A stretch of 33,500 nucleotides of DNA from Prorocentrum cordatum. Lineage: Eukaryota; Sar; Dinophyceae; Prorocentrales; Prorocentraceae. Made by a program: the position numbers and the translations under genes. This document shows, in pieces, positions 9,129 through 18,562 of the stretch. Position 1 is the stretch's first letter. Each line of letters starts with the position of its first letter. The stretch covers positions 122,501-156,000 of the forward strand of contig CAUYUJ010016342.1 of assembly GCA_963575745.1 (NCBI GenBank). The letters are read 5' to 3'. The notes beneath the pieces are model-generated. The model did no database searches. It had not been told where the DNA came from and was given only the letters and a program-made list of their open reading frames with translations.

Positions 9129-9271
9129 GGTTCCCAGGAGCGGGGAGCCCGGAACCAGTGCTGGGCCACCTCAGACCCCAGACGGCTCCAACCGTTGGAG
9201 CCGTCTGGGGTCTGAGGTGGCCCAGCGTCGGGAACCGCGTTGGGAACCGCGGTTCCCAAGAGTGGGGAGCC
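9129..9271. repeat. Perfect palindrome flanked by direct repeats
   Basis: Positions 9160-9192 and 9194-9226 are perfect 33-bp complements around one central base, beginning GCTGGGCCACCTCAGACC. Outside lie imperfect direct repeats of 21 bp, starting GGTTCCCA, at 9129-9149 and 9251-9271 (two mismatches). A second perfect 16-bp palindrome, GGGAACCGCGGTTCCC, lies at 9242-9257. No mismatches across 33-bp arms suggests a recent origin. Confidence 0.9.
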
Positions 9272-9274
9272 TCG

Positions 9275-10065
9275 GCGTACCTGCACTGCGGGTTTGCGGC
9301 GCCTGGCCACGGTGCGAGGCGCTGCCACAGCGGCGCGCAGCCACTGCGTGTCGGCAGGGGCACGGCCGCGCCCCGTCTACTGGGCCGTGGTGCGCCCGAC
9401 GGACGGCTGCCTCCCGCAGCGGATGCCCCAGCTCTGCCGGCGTTGGCCACATAGCCAGGCGCCCGTGCAGGGTCCCGCGCAGGGGCACGTGGGGGGGAGG
9501 GCGGGGTAGGGAGGTGCTGGGCGGCACGAGGAGGGAGGAGGGATACGAAGCGAGGGAGGGAGGGAGAGCACGTTCGTGCTTATGGAACCCGGCCTTCGTC
9601 GAGATGATGCCGGCAAACAGCGTCCAATAGCGGCAAGGAGCGGCAACCGACTAGCGGCAAATGACGGCACACGCCCCGCACCAACCGTCCACCGATCGCC
9701 CCCTGCTTGCCGCGAATGGCAGCTAAACGCCCAAGAAGGACAGTTTCAGTGAAATTCAAAGCTTCCATATAAACAAACCTAAAGTGTACCGGGAAGAGGA
9801 AGGTGGGAGGAAACCTGGAGGAGCGAAGGCGGATGGAAGGGGAGGAGAAGAGTGGGAGGAGGGGGCCAGGGACTGCAGTGAGGGGGGTAAACAAAAAACA
9901 AAAAAACGTTGGCTGATACTCTACCGTCATGGAGGGCTTCACGCGACCGTTTCGGTGCGCATTTAGCTACAGCCGATGTCTGCCTGCACACATGGAGCTC
10001 GGCGCAAATAGTTCAAACGACGCCCAGGAGCTGCAGGGCCGCCAAGAACTGAAAAAACACAAACT
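9275..10065. other. Anonymous sequence, partly purine-rich
   Basis: No gene is supported. The left part is GC-rich. Near 9606-9675 short AGCGGCAA units recur at irregular spacing. 9795-9870 is purine-rich (GGAGGAG, GAAGAGG). The overlapping 60-188 codon frames are not convincing. Confidence 0.4.
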
Positions 10066-10070
10066 ACGGT

Positions 10071-10245
10071 GGGTTCGTGTCGTGTCGCCCTCGGCATTGG
10101 ACAGCGGGGATCGTTCAACCTTGAACGATCGGCCGTTTCCGAAACGTCAAATCGTGCAACAATGACCGAATCTGGGTCGCCGGCGGCGCTCAACGTTGAA
10201 CGCCGGCGGCGGGGTCACCGTGGGTAGGCACGACGCAACCATACC
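10071..10245 (+). mobile_element. Dispersed inverted-repeat element D3, copy 1
   Basis: It aligns with 29000-29186. Shared landmarks are GTTCGTGYCGTGYCG, TCGGCCGTTTCCGAAACG, TCTGGGTCGC and GGCGGGGTC. The left start and the complement of the right end are related (GGTTCGTGTCGTG against GGTTGCGTCGTG), which suggests terminal inverted repeats. No clear target duplication was found. Confidence 0.55.
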
Positions 10246-10670
10246 GTAAAGGGGGCGGCAACACTGGAGTGGCCATGGCCGACGCGCATCAGCGCCTGCA
10301 CCAATTCAAGGCGCGCGCACGCCATGCAGGCATGTGCTTGCGCGAAAAAATCGCCGACACCAGACATTTCTTGCCCGACATGAGGAAAGTTCGTGTAAGC
10401 AGGTGCGACGTTTCTCATATGGGTTTCCACAATGGAGCCGAGGAACCCCACTATCAACCCTGGCGCACTCGCTGGCCCCACCCGTATCACGGTAATGGCC
10501 AGCGCAGAGCCCCAGAAACGATGGCGTCGACACAGCATCATACCAACCACGGCCAACTCCCAAATTTGAATCTGCGAAGCGCATATGCCGCAATAACTGT
10601 CCTGCAAGTGGCACGTCCTGCTCTGCCCCATGCTGCTGCAAAACTCGACCATACCCATAACCAGCTCCAA
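10215..10670 (-). CDS. Possible coding frame, unknown protein
   Basis: A 151-codon - frame reads fairly protein-like, for example IVGFLGSIVETHMRN and GQEMSGVGDFFAQA. Two other frames over the same DNA, one on + (10269-10895) and one on - (10306-10641), are also open, which weakens the case. The 3' end overlaps repeat D3 copy 1. I recognise no family and no splice site, and third-position bias is mild. It may be a decayed gene or chance. Confidence 0.22.
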   Translation of the reverse strand: MELVMGMVEFCSSMGQSRTCHLQDSYCGICASQIQIWELAVVGMMLCRRHRFWGSALAITVIRVGPASAPGLIVGFLGSIVETHMRNVAPAYTNFPHVGQEMSGVGDFFAQAHACMACARLELVQALMRVGHGHSSVAAPFTVWLRRAYPR

Positions 10671-10992
10671 TCGAGCACTACAACTTTGCTTCCGCCACGC
10701 ACATGCACTTTATTTTTATCTACTCTGTTCGGATTCCACTCTGCCAGACAGGGCGCAACCAATCCGACCCCGCCCGTGTATCCATTGTGTTATGCGACTA
10801 TGGGGTCTAACACCAACGCGACATGTGAAACCCGGACATGCGGAACAAAACCCGATGCAGTCGCAACATGTCACGCTCTAGCACGGATTTCGTGAGTTAT
10901 TTCTTCTGTATCACACAGTGGGCATTGTGAATACGACCAAATGGGGCACGCGCGCGCCTCCAATTTATCGAAACCAATGCGATCCACGCGGG
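10671..10992. other. Anonymous sequence
   Basis: About 320 bp of moderate GC without a gene, repeat or RNA that I can support. Confidence 0.4.
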
Positions 10993-10998
10993 GGAATG

Positions 10999-11216
10999 TT
11001 GGAGTCCCGAAACGGTGCGGTGACGCACCGTGCGGTGACCTCGAAATCCCCCAAGACCTCACCGCACGGTCCGTCAACGCACGGTTTTGGGACCTCGGAT
11101 GCCCGTCGCCCGAGACGTCCTCGGAGGACGACCCGAGTCCCAAAACCGTGCGGTGACCCCGAATCCCCCCCGACTCACTGCACGGTGTGGTCACCAACCC
11201 GTTTGGGGACCCCCGA
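10999..11216. mobile_element. Inverted-repeat element M4 with 6-bp flanking duplication
   Basis: The left end TTGGAGTCCCGAAACGG and the complement of the right end (TCGGGGGTCCCCAAACGG) match after a one-base shift. Complementarity continues inward for roughly 90 bp per arm through GTGCGGTGA blocks. The central arms GCACGGTTTTGGGAC and GTCCCAAAACCGTGC are perfect complements. GGAATG occurs at 10993-10998 and 11217-11222 as a candidate target duplication. No coding is seen. Confidence 0.7.
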
Positions 11217-11222
11217 GGAATG

Positions 11223-11610
11223 CGGCACGAAAGCCACATCAAGTTCCGGAATAAGTGACAGCTGAATGTCCACACGCGGGCGCAGTGGCCAGAAAATCAT
11301 CGCACAAGCATCGGACGCCAAACGATAACACCCGGTTTTCTTCCCCAGCACCAACCGCCGGCCCCCAAGCAGCGCTTGCACCCAAAGCTATCACTGAGTA
11401 TCCTGGAGAATCGGGTGGGTCCGCGAACACTTCGCAACGTTCCGGCCTCCGGCGTCCACGAGCGACTCCTTCGCCGGGTGGGCCCGCTGGGGTTTCGCCC
11501 GGTGCCCGCGCGGGAAGGCCCCATGGGCGCTCCGCGCGCGGGCGCCACGCACGCTGGCTGTGTTCGCCGACGCTTCAAGAGGGTGCAAGAGGGGGTCTGC
11601 AACAGGGGGT
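11223..11610. other. Anonymous GC-rich sequence
   Basis: No gene is supported. Frames of 112-179 codons on + run into element M2 copy b, and shadow frames exist on -. Ala/Pro/Arg-rich translation is typical of composition alone. Confidence 0.4.
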
Positions 11611-11616
11611 CTTCAA

Positions 11617-11779
11617 TCAGGAGGAAAAGAAACACACAGACACAATTAATCCTCGATTTCCCAGAAAATATGGGAAAATATGGGAAGTGGGCGGGAAGAC
11701 AGAAACCCAGAAAATATGGGAAAATATAGGGAATATTTTTATTTGTGTGTATTTATTTGTGTGTCCTGGGGCCCCTTCA
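11617..11779 (-). mobile_element. MITE-like element M2, copy b
   Basis: A 163-bp copy of M2 in the opposite orientation to copies a, c and d. It starts TCAGGAGGAAAAG and ends GGCCCCTTCA, with the perfect 5-bp duplication TTCAA at 11612-11616 and 11780-11784. The interior has ATATGGGAAAATATGGGA and TTTGTGTGTATTTATTTG, the reverse of copy a. Element M3 begins 28 bp beyond it. Confidence 0.85.
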
Positions 11780-11806
11780 TTCAATGGGGGCTGAATGGAC
11801 CATGTA

Positions 11807-12019
11807 TTTGGACGCCCGAAATGGGTACGGAAAAAATGGGTACAATGCCCAACAACAAATGTTGTCTCAAGCCAACAGCGGCCGCTGTTGGGCAGGCGGC
11901 CCTCTGTCTCGAAGGGACACAGACCGCGGCGGCGCGGACAGCGAGTCCTGTTCAGAGTGGACAGGAACTGCTGTCGGGCATTGTACCCATTCTTTCCGTG
12001 CCCATCTCGGGCGTCCAAA
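11807..12019. mobile_element. Inverted-repeat element M3, arms about 52 bp
   Basis: The left arm beginning TTTGGACGCCCGAAATGGG and the complement of the right arm agree through ATGGGTACAATGCCC, with about six mismatches over 52 bp. Weaker similarity continues outward. The interior holds a perfect 20-bp palindrome with a NotI site at 11872-11891. No clean target duplication was seen, so the exact termini are uncertain. No coding was recognised. Confidence 0.75.
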
Positions 12020-12104
12020 AGGTATGCTCAATGTATGGCTCATCCATGTGATCGGGAACGACGCCCGCCAGCGGGTGCCCGGTGGCGCCTCGTGCGCCGA
12101 GCAA

Positions 12105-12250
12105 TTTCCGCCGAGGCTTCGCCCGGCGCCCCCCGCTCGTGGGCGCCCGCGGGCGCCCGCGGGCGCCGGGGGGCTCGCCCGGCGCCCGCCCGCGGGCGCC
12201 CGCGGGCGCCTCTGGTGCGCGGGGCGGGTGCGCCGAGGCTTCGCCTCGGC
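12105..12250. repeat. GGGCGCCCGC simple-sequence block
   Basis: About 145 bp of near-pure GC with tandem GGGCGCCCGC units and short hairpins such as GAGGCTTCGCCTC. All frames are stop-poor for compositional reasons. Confidence 0.8.
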
Positions 12251-12271
12251 GGGGGCCCCTACGGCGCCTCG

Positions 12272-12494
12272 CTGGCCATCGCTCGGACGTCCCTTTCCTG
12301 TGCTTTTTGCTCGGTTTCGTGCGTGGCTTTTTTTTGTCGCGAAGTGAGCCAGGATGCTCCTCGATGCTCCTCGCCGCGTCCCTTTCCTGCGCTTTTCTCG
12401 GTTTCGTGCGTGGCTTTTTTCTCGCGAAGTGATCCAGGATGCTCCTCGATGGTCCTCGCCGAAGGAGAGCTGCGCACGTCCGAGCGATGCCGGG
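12272..12494 (+). mobile_element. MITE-like element M1, copy B, internally duplicated
   Basis: A 223-bp member of M1 with terminus CTGGCCATCGCTCGGACGT, its inverse at the right end, and the 4-bp duplication CTCG at 12268-12271 and 12495-12498. It is longer than copies A, C and D because about 85-90 bp of the interior (CCTTTCCTG to TCCTCGCCG) is tandemly repeated once. Confidence 0.85.
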
Positions 12495-12640
12495 CTCGTG
12501 GTCGCGCCAAGGTGCGACGGGTGGGCCCGCGGGAGCTCCGCCAGGTCGGCGCCCGCGCCCGCCACGTCGGCGCAGCACGTGGCCAACGCAGCAGCGCTGC
12601 GCCGCATGCGTTACACGGCATGGCCAACACAGCATGGCAA

Positions 12641-12790
12641 CGAAGGATTGCAAAAAAACCCTGGATTGCAAAAAAACCCTTCGGTTTTTTTTTGCAATCC
12701 TTCGTTCGGGTTTTTTTTGCAATCCTTCGGGTTTTTTTGCAATCCTTCGTTCCGGTTTTTTTTTGCAATCCTTCGGGTTTTTTTGGCAAT
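12641..12790. repeat. Head-to-head array of a 21-25 bp unit
   Basis: Two units on the + strand (GGATTGCAAAAAAACC) meet about five inverted units (GGTTTTTTTGCAATCCTTCG) at about 12680. Spacers alternate between TTC and TTCGTTC forms. The whole block could fold into several alternative hairpins. The function is unknown. Confidence 0.9.
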
Positions 12791-13148
12791 ACACTCCCAG
12801 GTGTAGAGACACCCCCCTGGGATTATGAAGGTTCCGCGCCATCGCCATCGCACGTTTTCCAGACGAAAGCATCTCATCCCAGTCGGCTGGTATCGACCCT
12901 CCTCCTCCCTGTCAGATGGCACCATGCGCACACACTCGCCTTCTGCAGACCACATGTTGCAAGAATCCCAGATACAATACGAATACCACAATCGACACAC
13001 GCGCGTACACGTCGAACGCATGCACGTCAAAGATGCAAGCGTGCCAACTTAGAAAACATCAGACATGCGTAGGAAATTCACCAACAACCTTACAGATTGT
13101 CAGACCGCGCACACCAGGTAAATCACGTGCAAACCATCTGAATTCAGC
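12791..13148. other. Anonymous sequence
   Basis: Moderate-GC sequence without a supportable gene. Short frames of 75-139 codons end in or cross the neighbouring poly-A/poly-T array. Confidence 0.4.
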
Positions 13149-13149
13149 A

Positions 13150-13550
13150 ATATCGGCATTACCTTGCAATGTCATCTCACCACGCGGTGCATCCGCGTTG
13201 ATCCAGCATGCGCCTATTGCGCAAATCCAGATCAAATAGCACCATGCGTGCCACACGCGCGCGCCGCCATGTGTGCATGTCGACATCCTGCTAACTAAAG
13301 CAATGACTTCGGACGCGTTTCAAGCAAACCCATATGAACACAGTTTAGCGGTTTCATCATAATGGTATGTCAGATGCCTTGAATTTCTGCGCGCGCATTC
13401 CCCTACTTTTCCCCCATCGGCGTCATCGTCGCATCACCGCCCATCTCGTCACCGCCAGCCGCTACAATTGCCGCAATCATCAGCCAATCACCTTCAGAGG
13501 ATGGGGTGTTTGCGCGGGCAGTGGAGTTGACAACTCACTCGCGGCATCAG
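13150..13550 (+). repeat. Dispersed repeat F, copy 1 (short form)
   Basis: Shares CGCGGTGCATCCGCGTTG and CACACGCGCGCGCCGCC with copy 2, and a GACGCGTTTCA block with copy 3. Its right end aligns with 14680-14740. The trinucleotide-rich interior of copies 2 and 3 is mostly missing, so this copy looks internally deleted. Element M1 copy C lies just beyond the right end. Confidence 0.6.
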
Positions 13551-13561
13551 TTCCCATTGCA

Positions 13562-13692
13562 CTGGCCACCGCTCGGACGTCCATTTCCTGTGTTTTTTTC
13601 GGTGTCGTGCGTGTTTTTTTCGCGAAACGGTCCAGGATGTTCCTCGATGGTCCTCGCCGAAGGAAAAATGCACACGTCAGAGCGATGCCGAG
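13562..13692 (+). mobile_element. MITE-like element M1, copy C
   Basis: A 131-bp copy of M1, starting CTGGCCACCGCTCGGACGT and ending with the inverse core GACGTCAGAGCGATGCC. It is flanked by the perfect 4-bp duplication TGCA at 13558-13561 and 13693-13696. It is the same length as copy A and differs at about 20 interior positions. Confidence 0.85.
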
Positions 13693-13696
13693 TGCA

Positions 13697-13930
13697 AAGT
13701 AAAGACATAATCCACCACCACCAACCCTGGGGGGCAAAATGGGCCGCATCCTCGCAGTGCGATGTGCATCTGGTTTCGCCTCGCCCTTCATCTTCCATAC
13801 GAACCATGCCACCCCACTTCAACCAAGATCGGCCGTCCCTCAATCCCTGTCGGAAGATCCTGGGCGCGGACACGCGCGCATCTCCAAAAACGGGTGCTGG
13901 GTCCGCGCGCGTTTGCTGACATAGGACGAA
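13697..13930. other. Anonymous sequence between M1 copy C and repeat F copy 2
   Basis: About 230 bp with no gene or repeat that I can support. Short overlapping frames exist in several phases. Confidence 0.4.
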
Positions 13931-13934
13931 CACC

Positions 13935-14745
13935 ACCTCAATTTGCAGACCTGGTCCACAACTCGCACTAGAATTTCACAGCGCGGTGCATCCGCGTTGG
14001 TCCCACATGCACCCCTGGGACAAACCCGTTCCAAATAACATCCCGCGGGCCGCACGCGCGCGCCGCCACTCGCGAGTCGAAATCCATCCAACACGAGCGG
14101 CTGCCGAAATATGTCAAGCTCTGCCAGCACAAAGGGGAAACCCGTGTGTATTTCGACGGCAGAACTAAGCCACGAAGCCCGGGAATCCCTGCCCATACGT
14201 ACTTCGCCACGATATCACTCATCAGCGCCATCGCATCACCGCCGTCACTGCCATCGCCATTGCCGCCATCATCTGGCGACCACCTCGACCACCGGCACAT
14301 GGACGTGGTGATGGCATCGCCGTCGACAACATCGTTGGTATTGGCGTTGACGTCGTCATCGTCATCATCGCCACCACCATCGCATCTATCATCATCGTTG
14401 TCGCCGTTGTCGACGTCAGCACGACATCGCGCCCGCCCGAGCCGCCGACCTGCGGCACCGAAGTGCCCGCGGGCTGGCGCCTGCGAGGCCTCCGAGCTCG
14501 ACGCACTGGCGAGTTCCCAGCGGAAGATGCCACCGTGGCCGCATCAGTTGTGCCAAAGCGGCTGGCTGCTCTGCGCGAAAGCTGGTTCGCGCCAGCGGGG
14601 CCGCAGAGATGCGCCAGCCGGGGCCAAGTAATCACCTCGATCGCTGCCGCCAAGGTTTTGCAAAACAAGCTGCGGGTGGGAGGGTGGGGCGACTGCGCGA
14701 ACAAGGGAGCTGATAACTCACCGGCGGGCTCAAAAGTCTCCGCCA
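13935..14745 (+). repeat. Dispersed repeat F, copy 2
   Basis: About 800 bp align with 17140-17870 from CGCGGTGCAT through CACGCGCGCGCCGCC, a CATCACCGCCGTC-rich interior, GTTGTCGACGTCA and CGCCCGCCCGA to a right-hand GCGGGTGGGAGGGTGGG block. The interior is a degenerate GTC/ATC triplet region. Two - frames share a similar short peptide in copies 2 and 3, but this may be repeat similarity only. The class of element is unknown. Confidence 0.65.
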
Positions 14746-14888
14746 CCGTGCCCCCTGGTACGTGGCGGCGTGGGAAAATGTCAAAGTCTGCCTGGTAGGG
14801 TGCTTGAAATCCAAGAAGGGCCCCCCCCTCCCTCTACTCGCAGACTGCAGCATGCATCACCCCTCCTTTCCGAGGTCACTTCCCCCGT

Positions 14889-15177
14889 GCCCGCTTGAGG
14901 AAGGTGCTCTTCCCGCGCGGCAGCTAATGCTTGAGCCCTCATTCCATGCGCGCCCGCTCGAGGATGGTGCACTTCCGCATGGCAGGTACTGCCTGAACCC
15001 ACCTGCAACACGTGCCCGCTCGAAGATGGTGCACTTCCCGTACGGCATGTAACGCCTGAACCCTCATTCCATGCCCGACCGTTCGAGGATTGCACACTTC
15101 CCACATGACTGCTACTTCCTAGACCCCTTATCCCATGCGCACCCGCTCGAGGATCGTGCACGTCCCGCATTCGCAGG
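14889..15177 (+). repeat. 62-66 bp satellite, about 4.6 units
   Basis: Units begin at 14889, 14952, 15014, about 15076 and about 15142. Each contains CCCGCTCGAGGATGGTGCAC, then a variable CCGCATGGCAG and CCTGAACCCTCATTCCATGC. Divergence between units is about 10-30%. Confidence 0.9.
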
Positions 15178-15183
15178 CGCTGC

Positions 15184-15660
15184 CCCCAAGCGATATGCGT
15201 CCCGAGCCTCCAAGACTGCCAGTGCAGGCAACCTAGGACACCAAGATGGCCCAAGATGCCTCGAAGACGGCCCAAGATGGCCACAAGGCGGCCAAAATAG
15301 TGATTCAAGACGGCCCAAGATGCCCACAAGACGCTCACAATGGCCGCAAGAGGATCGCTAACAGTGCCCGAAGAAGCCAAACTCCTTTAGTTCCGTTGGG
15401 TCTCTTGAATACGTTTAGCTGTCTCTCCTTCTCGGGCTGTCGCCAGCTCAAGACGGCCCAAGAGGACACCACGATTGCCCACGAGGCATCCAAGACGGCC
15501 AAACAAGACCCCACGATGCCCCCAAGCGGCATCAAAGACGGCCCCAAGACGGTCCACGAGGGCATCCAGTGGGACCCAAGGCAGCCTTGAAGGCCCTTCG
15601 ACGACCCAAGACGGCGCCAAGAAGGCCCTGCGACGGCCCCGAGACACCCACTACACGGCC
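15184..15660 (+). repeat. GACGGCCCAAGATG minisatellite-like sequence
   Basis: Irregular 10-20 bp units such as AAGACGGCCCAAGATGGCC recur through about 480 bp, interrupted near 15370-15445. Translations give Gln-Asp-Gly-Pro/Lys-Thr-Ala runs seen as junk proteins in several large protist genomes. No gene is called. Confidence 0.75.
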
Positions 15661-15744
15661 AACAGGGCCCCTGGACGGTCAAAGAGAGCGCCGAGCCCGC
15701 GTAAGAGACCCGCAGGACGGCCCAAAACGAACGCCATCAGCAGC

Positions 15745-15749
15745 ATGAA

Positions 15750-15795
<46 letters not shown>

Positions 15796-15854
15796 AGCAG
15801 CAACAGCATCACTACCATCATCACATCCATCATCACCATCATCATCACCATCAG

Positions 15855-15902
<48 letters not shown>

Positions 15903-16708
15903 TGTCAGCAGCATGATCACCATCATCAGCATCATCATCAGCATCAGCATCATCAGCATCATCATCATCAGCATCATCATCATCATCTTAATCATAATCA
16001 GCATCATCAACATCATCATCAGCACCATCACCAGCAGCGTCATAATCATCACCATCTGCAGCATCATCAGCATGAGCATCATCACCATCAGCAGCGTCAG
16101 CACCATCATCGTCATCACGACCATTCTTATCATCACCATCATCATCAGCATAAGCCGGAGCCCCACCAGCACCATCAGGATCATCATCAACCTAATCAGC
16201 ATCCGCAGCATCATCATCATCATCAGCAGCATCCTCATCATCAGCAGCAAAAGCAGCATCAGCAGAATCAGCAGCATCGACATCGCCAACATCATCACCA
16301 GCAACATCATCATATGCATGACCATCGGTATCATCATCCTCAACACTATCAGCAGCATCATCAGCATCAGCATCAGCATCAGCAGCAACATCGGCATCAT
16401 CAGCATCGGCATCAGCACCATCATAACCGACATCATCAACAGCATCAGCATCGTCATAATCATCAGCATCACCATCATCAACAGCAGCATCCTAACCAAC
16501 CTCATCATAATCATAACCATCTGAACCACCAATACCACTAGCAGCAACCTCGTCATCGTCATCGTCATCGCCGTCATCGTCGTCGCCATCACCGTCGCCG
16601 TCGTCGTCGTCACCACCGCCGTCGGCATCAGCATAAGCATCAACATCCGCATCATCAACATCATCATCATCACCACCACCGTCATCATCTCACCAACCCA
16701 GTATCATC

Positions 16709-16745
<37 letters not shown>

Positions 16746-16789
16746 GCATCATCATCGTCATCATCATTACCATCATCATCGCCAACATC

Positions 16790-16821
<32 letters not shown>

Positions 16822-16850
16822 CAGAATCCCCATCGTCCTCATCACGGCTC
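15745..16850 (+). repeat. Longest CAT microsatellite array
   Basis: About 1.1 kb of CAT with CAG, CAC and CGT interspersed. Pure runs lie near 15748-15782, 15860-15900 and 16708-16745. It is the largest tandem array in the window. The 345- and 349-codon Met- and Ile-rich frames are repeat translations. Confidence 0.95.
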
Positions 16851-16854
16851 TCCC

Positions 16855-17135
16855 AAGCCTGGAGGCACGTAAGTGTCACACGTGACGGCCTCCCGTGCCC
16901 CCTCGATGAGTCGCAACCCAAGATGCTGGGCTGGCACGTTGATGGGACGTGCCGCAGACAGCTGGAGACCACACAGCTTCGACCGCATTAGTTTACACCG
17001 AAGAGATCGCAACGCACAGCGCAGTCTCCATTAGAAAGGCGGGCATACCAAGATTAAAACTGAATGTGTTACCAATCACAGTGATTGCAAGGTGTCTGTC
17101 CGAACGCAGATGTTGGAATCATGCGGGGAACCGCG
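16855..17135. other. Anonymous sequence between the CAT array and repeat F copy 3
   Basis: About 280 bp without a supported gene or repeat. Composition is moderate. Confidence 0.4.
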
Positions 17136-17139
17136 AGGT

Positions 17140-17870
17140 TGTTGACAATCTCGTCCAACACCCGCGCTCCCATGTCACATCGCGGTGCATATGATTTGAT
17201 CTGGCATGCACCATGTGCGCAACCCCGAATCAGCATAACACCATGTAGGCCACGCACGCGCAGCCACGAGCGAGTGTCGAAAGCAACGGTTTGCGACGCG
17301 TTTCACGATAGAGCTCAATCACGTACTCTTAAGCACAATCGCGATGGGTCATCCATGTGTATTGGGTTCTTGCGCGCGCGCCTACCCTCACAATCACCCC
17401 CGTCAACGACAATGCATCACCGCTGTCGTCGTCATCGCCAATCGCCGCCATTGCCGCCATCACCAAAGCATCACCTTCATCACCGCCGCATGGATATCAT
17501 CATCGTTGCCGTCGTCACTAACATCGGCGCCGTCATTGCCTTTGCCGTCGTCACCGTCATCATCGCCACCACCATCGATCTTGTCGTCATCGGTGCCGTT
17601 GTTGTCGACGTCATCATGAAACCACGCCCGCCCGACCCACCGAGCCGCCCTGAAGCCTGCGCGATGGCGCGGCCTTGGAGGCGCGTTAGGAAGTTCCCGC
17701 CAGCAAGCGTTATCGCACCCGCATCAGCTGTGTTAGACCAACTGGGCGACCTGCGCTCGAGGGTTCGCGCGCTAGCGCGGCCGCAAGTACGCGCTAGCAA
17801 GCGCCTGCAATCGTGGCCGACTGAATTGTTTCAAACATAATGCGGGGGGAAGGGTGGGAAGTTACACCGC
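17140..17870 (+). repeat. Dispersed repeat F, copy 3
   Basis: Aligns with copy 2 (13935-14745): the block CATCGCGGTGCAT, then CACGCACGCGCAGCC, a GTCGTCATCG-rich interior, GTTGTTGTCGACGTCATCA, CGCCCGCCCGA and a terminal GGGGGGAAGGGTGGG block. Orientation is the same as copies 1 and 2. The identity is moderate, so these are old copies. Confidence 0.65.
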
Positions 17871-17959
17871 GTGGCTCCCGCCACATAGCTTACACCGCAT
17901 AGGTCACAGCTTAGGGTCCGCGTAGACAAGGACTCAACCCTTTGTTGCGTTTGCTGTGA

Positions 17960-18562
17960 TTATCTTTCGTGGAAAATCCTTACCCCGCGCCCGCCCCGCT
18001 CCAACGCCCGTTCACGCTGGGTATGCGCATCTTTCTCGTACCACTTGTCACCGGGCATCGCCAACTTCATCTTGCTCCAGCAACCATTGGCATCTGTTCA
18101 GCTGATCCCTGGAGCAGTTCGTCCAGTGCGCGGATGCGCAAGCGACTTGCATCAAACTTCTGGAGGAACTCGTCAATGGTGAGGGGCTTGTCCAGTCTAG
18201 CGTGCAGGGCAAGTCGCAATCAAACCCTGGTGGGCGTGGAACTCCCCTCGCCGCATCTTGCGGAATATAAGCGTTGGAGGCCCTCCACTTCTCTTGGCAT
18301 CGACAACAATATGAGCTTTTATCGACCAGCATAATACTAGGCCCTATTAAGACCCGAACCTGTAAGCTTGCAGCCATTGTCTCCTCCCAGATCACTCCAG
18401 GCGCCCGCAGAACATCGGTTCGCAGTCTCTGGAAATCCCACGCAGCAGATCCACATACTTCAAATCGCCGAGTGAGGCGCACAGTGGACCAACGCAGCTA
18501 CAACATGCGATATCACAATGCTCGTCGGCGTGACTTTCATTAACGTCGATATCGCCAGATCC
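17960..18562 (-). pseudogene. Decayed protein-coding sequence, unknown family
   Basis: Read on the - strand, four protein-like fragments follow each other in changing frames. The first (18562 to 18392) includes SLGDLKYVDLLRGISRDCEP and ends in TGA. The second (about 18325 to 18197) includes KAHIVVDAKRSGGPPTLIF and ends in TAG. The third (about 18220 to 18068) includes LDKPLTIDEFLQKFDASRLR and ends in TGA. The fourth (about 18096 to 17960) includes KLAMPGDKWYEKDAHTQ and ends in TAA. Consecutive fragments two to four overlap or abut, which fits successive frameshifts rather than long introns. No ATG at the left end is convincing. I do not recognise the family. It could be a relic of a host gene or of a transposon protein. 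Confidence 0.55.

Noticed and set aside
10269-10895. 208-codon + frame
   Set aside because: It competes with two - frames over the same DNA. His/Pro/Thr-rich composition and no codon bias or motif make it unconvincing.
11867-12872. Overlapping 246- and 306-codon - frames
   Set aside because: They run through elements M3 and M1 copy B, a GC block and the poly-A/T array. Their Lys-rich peptides are array translations.
15475-16688. 345- to 349-codon frames on both strands
   Set aside because: They are made almost wholly from the CAT array, plus flanking minisatellite at one end.
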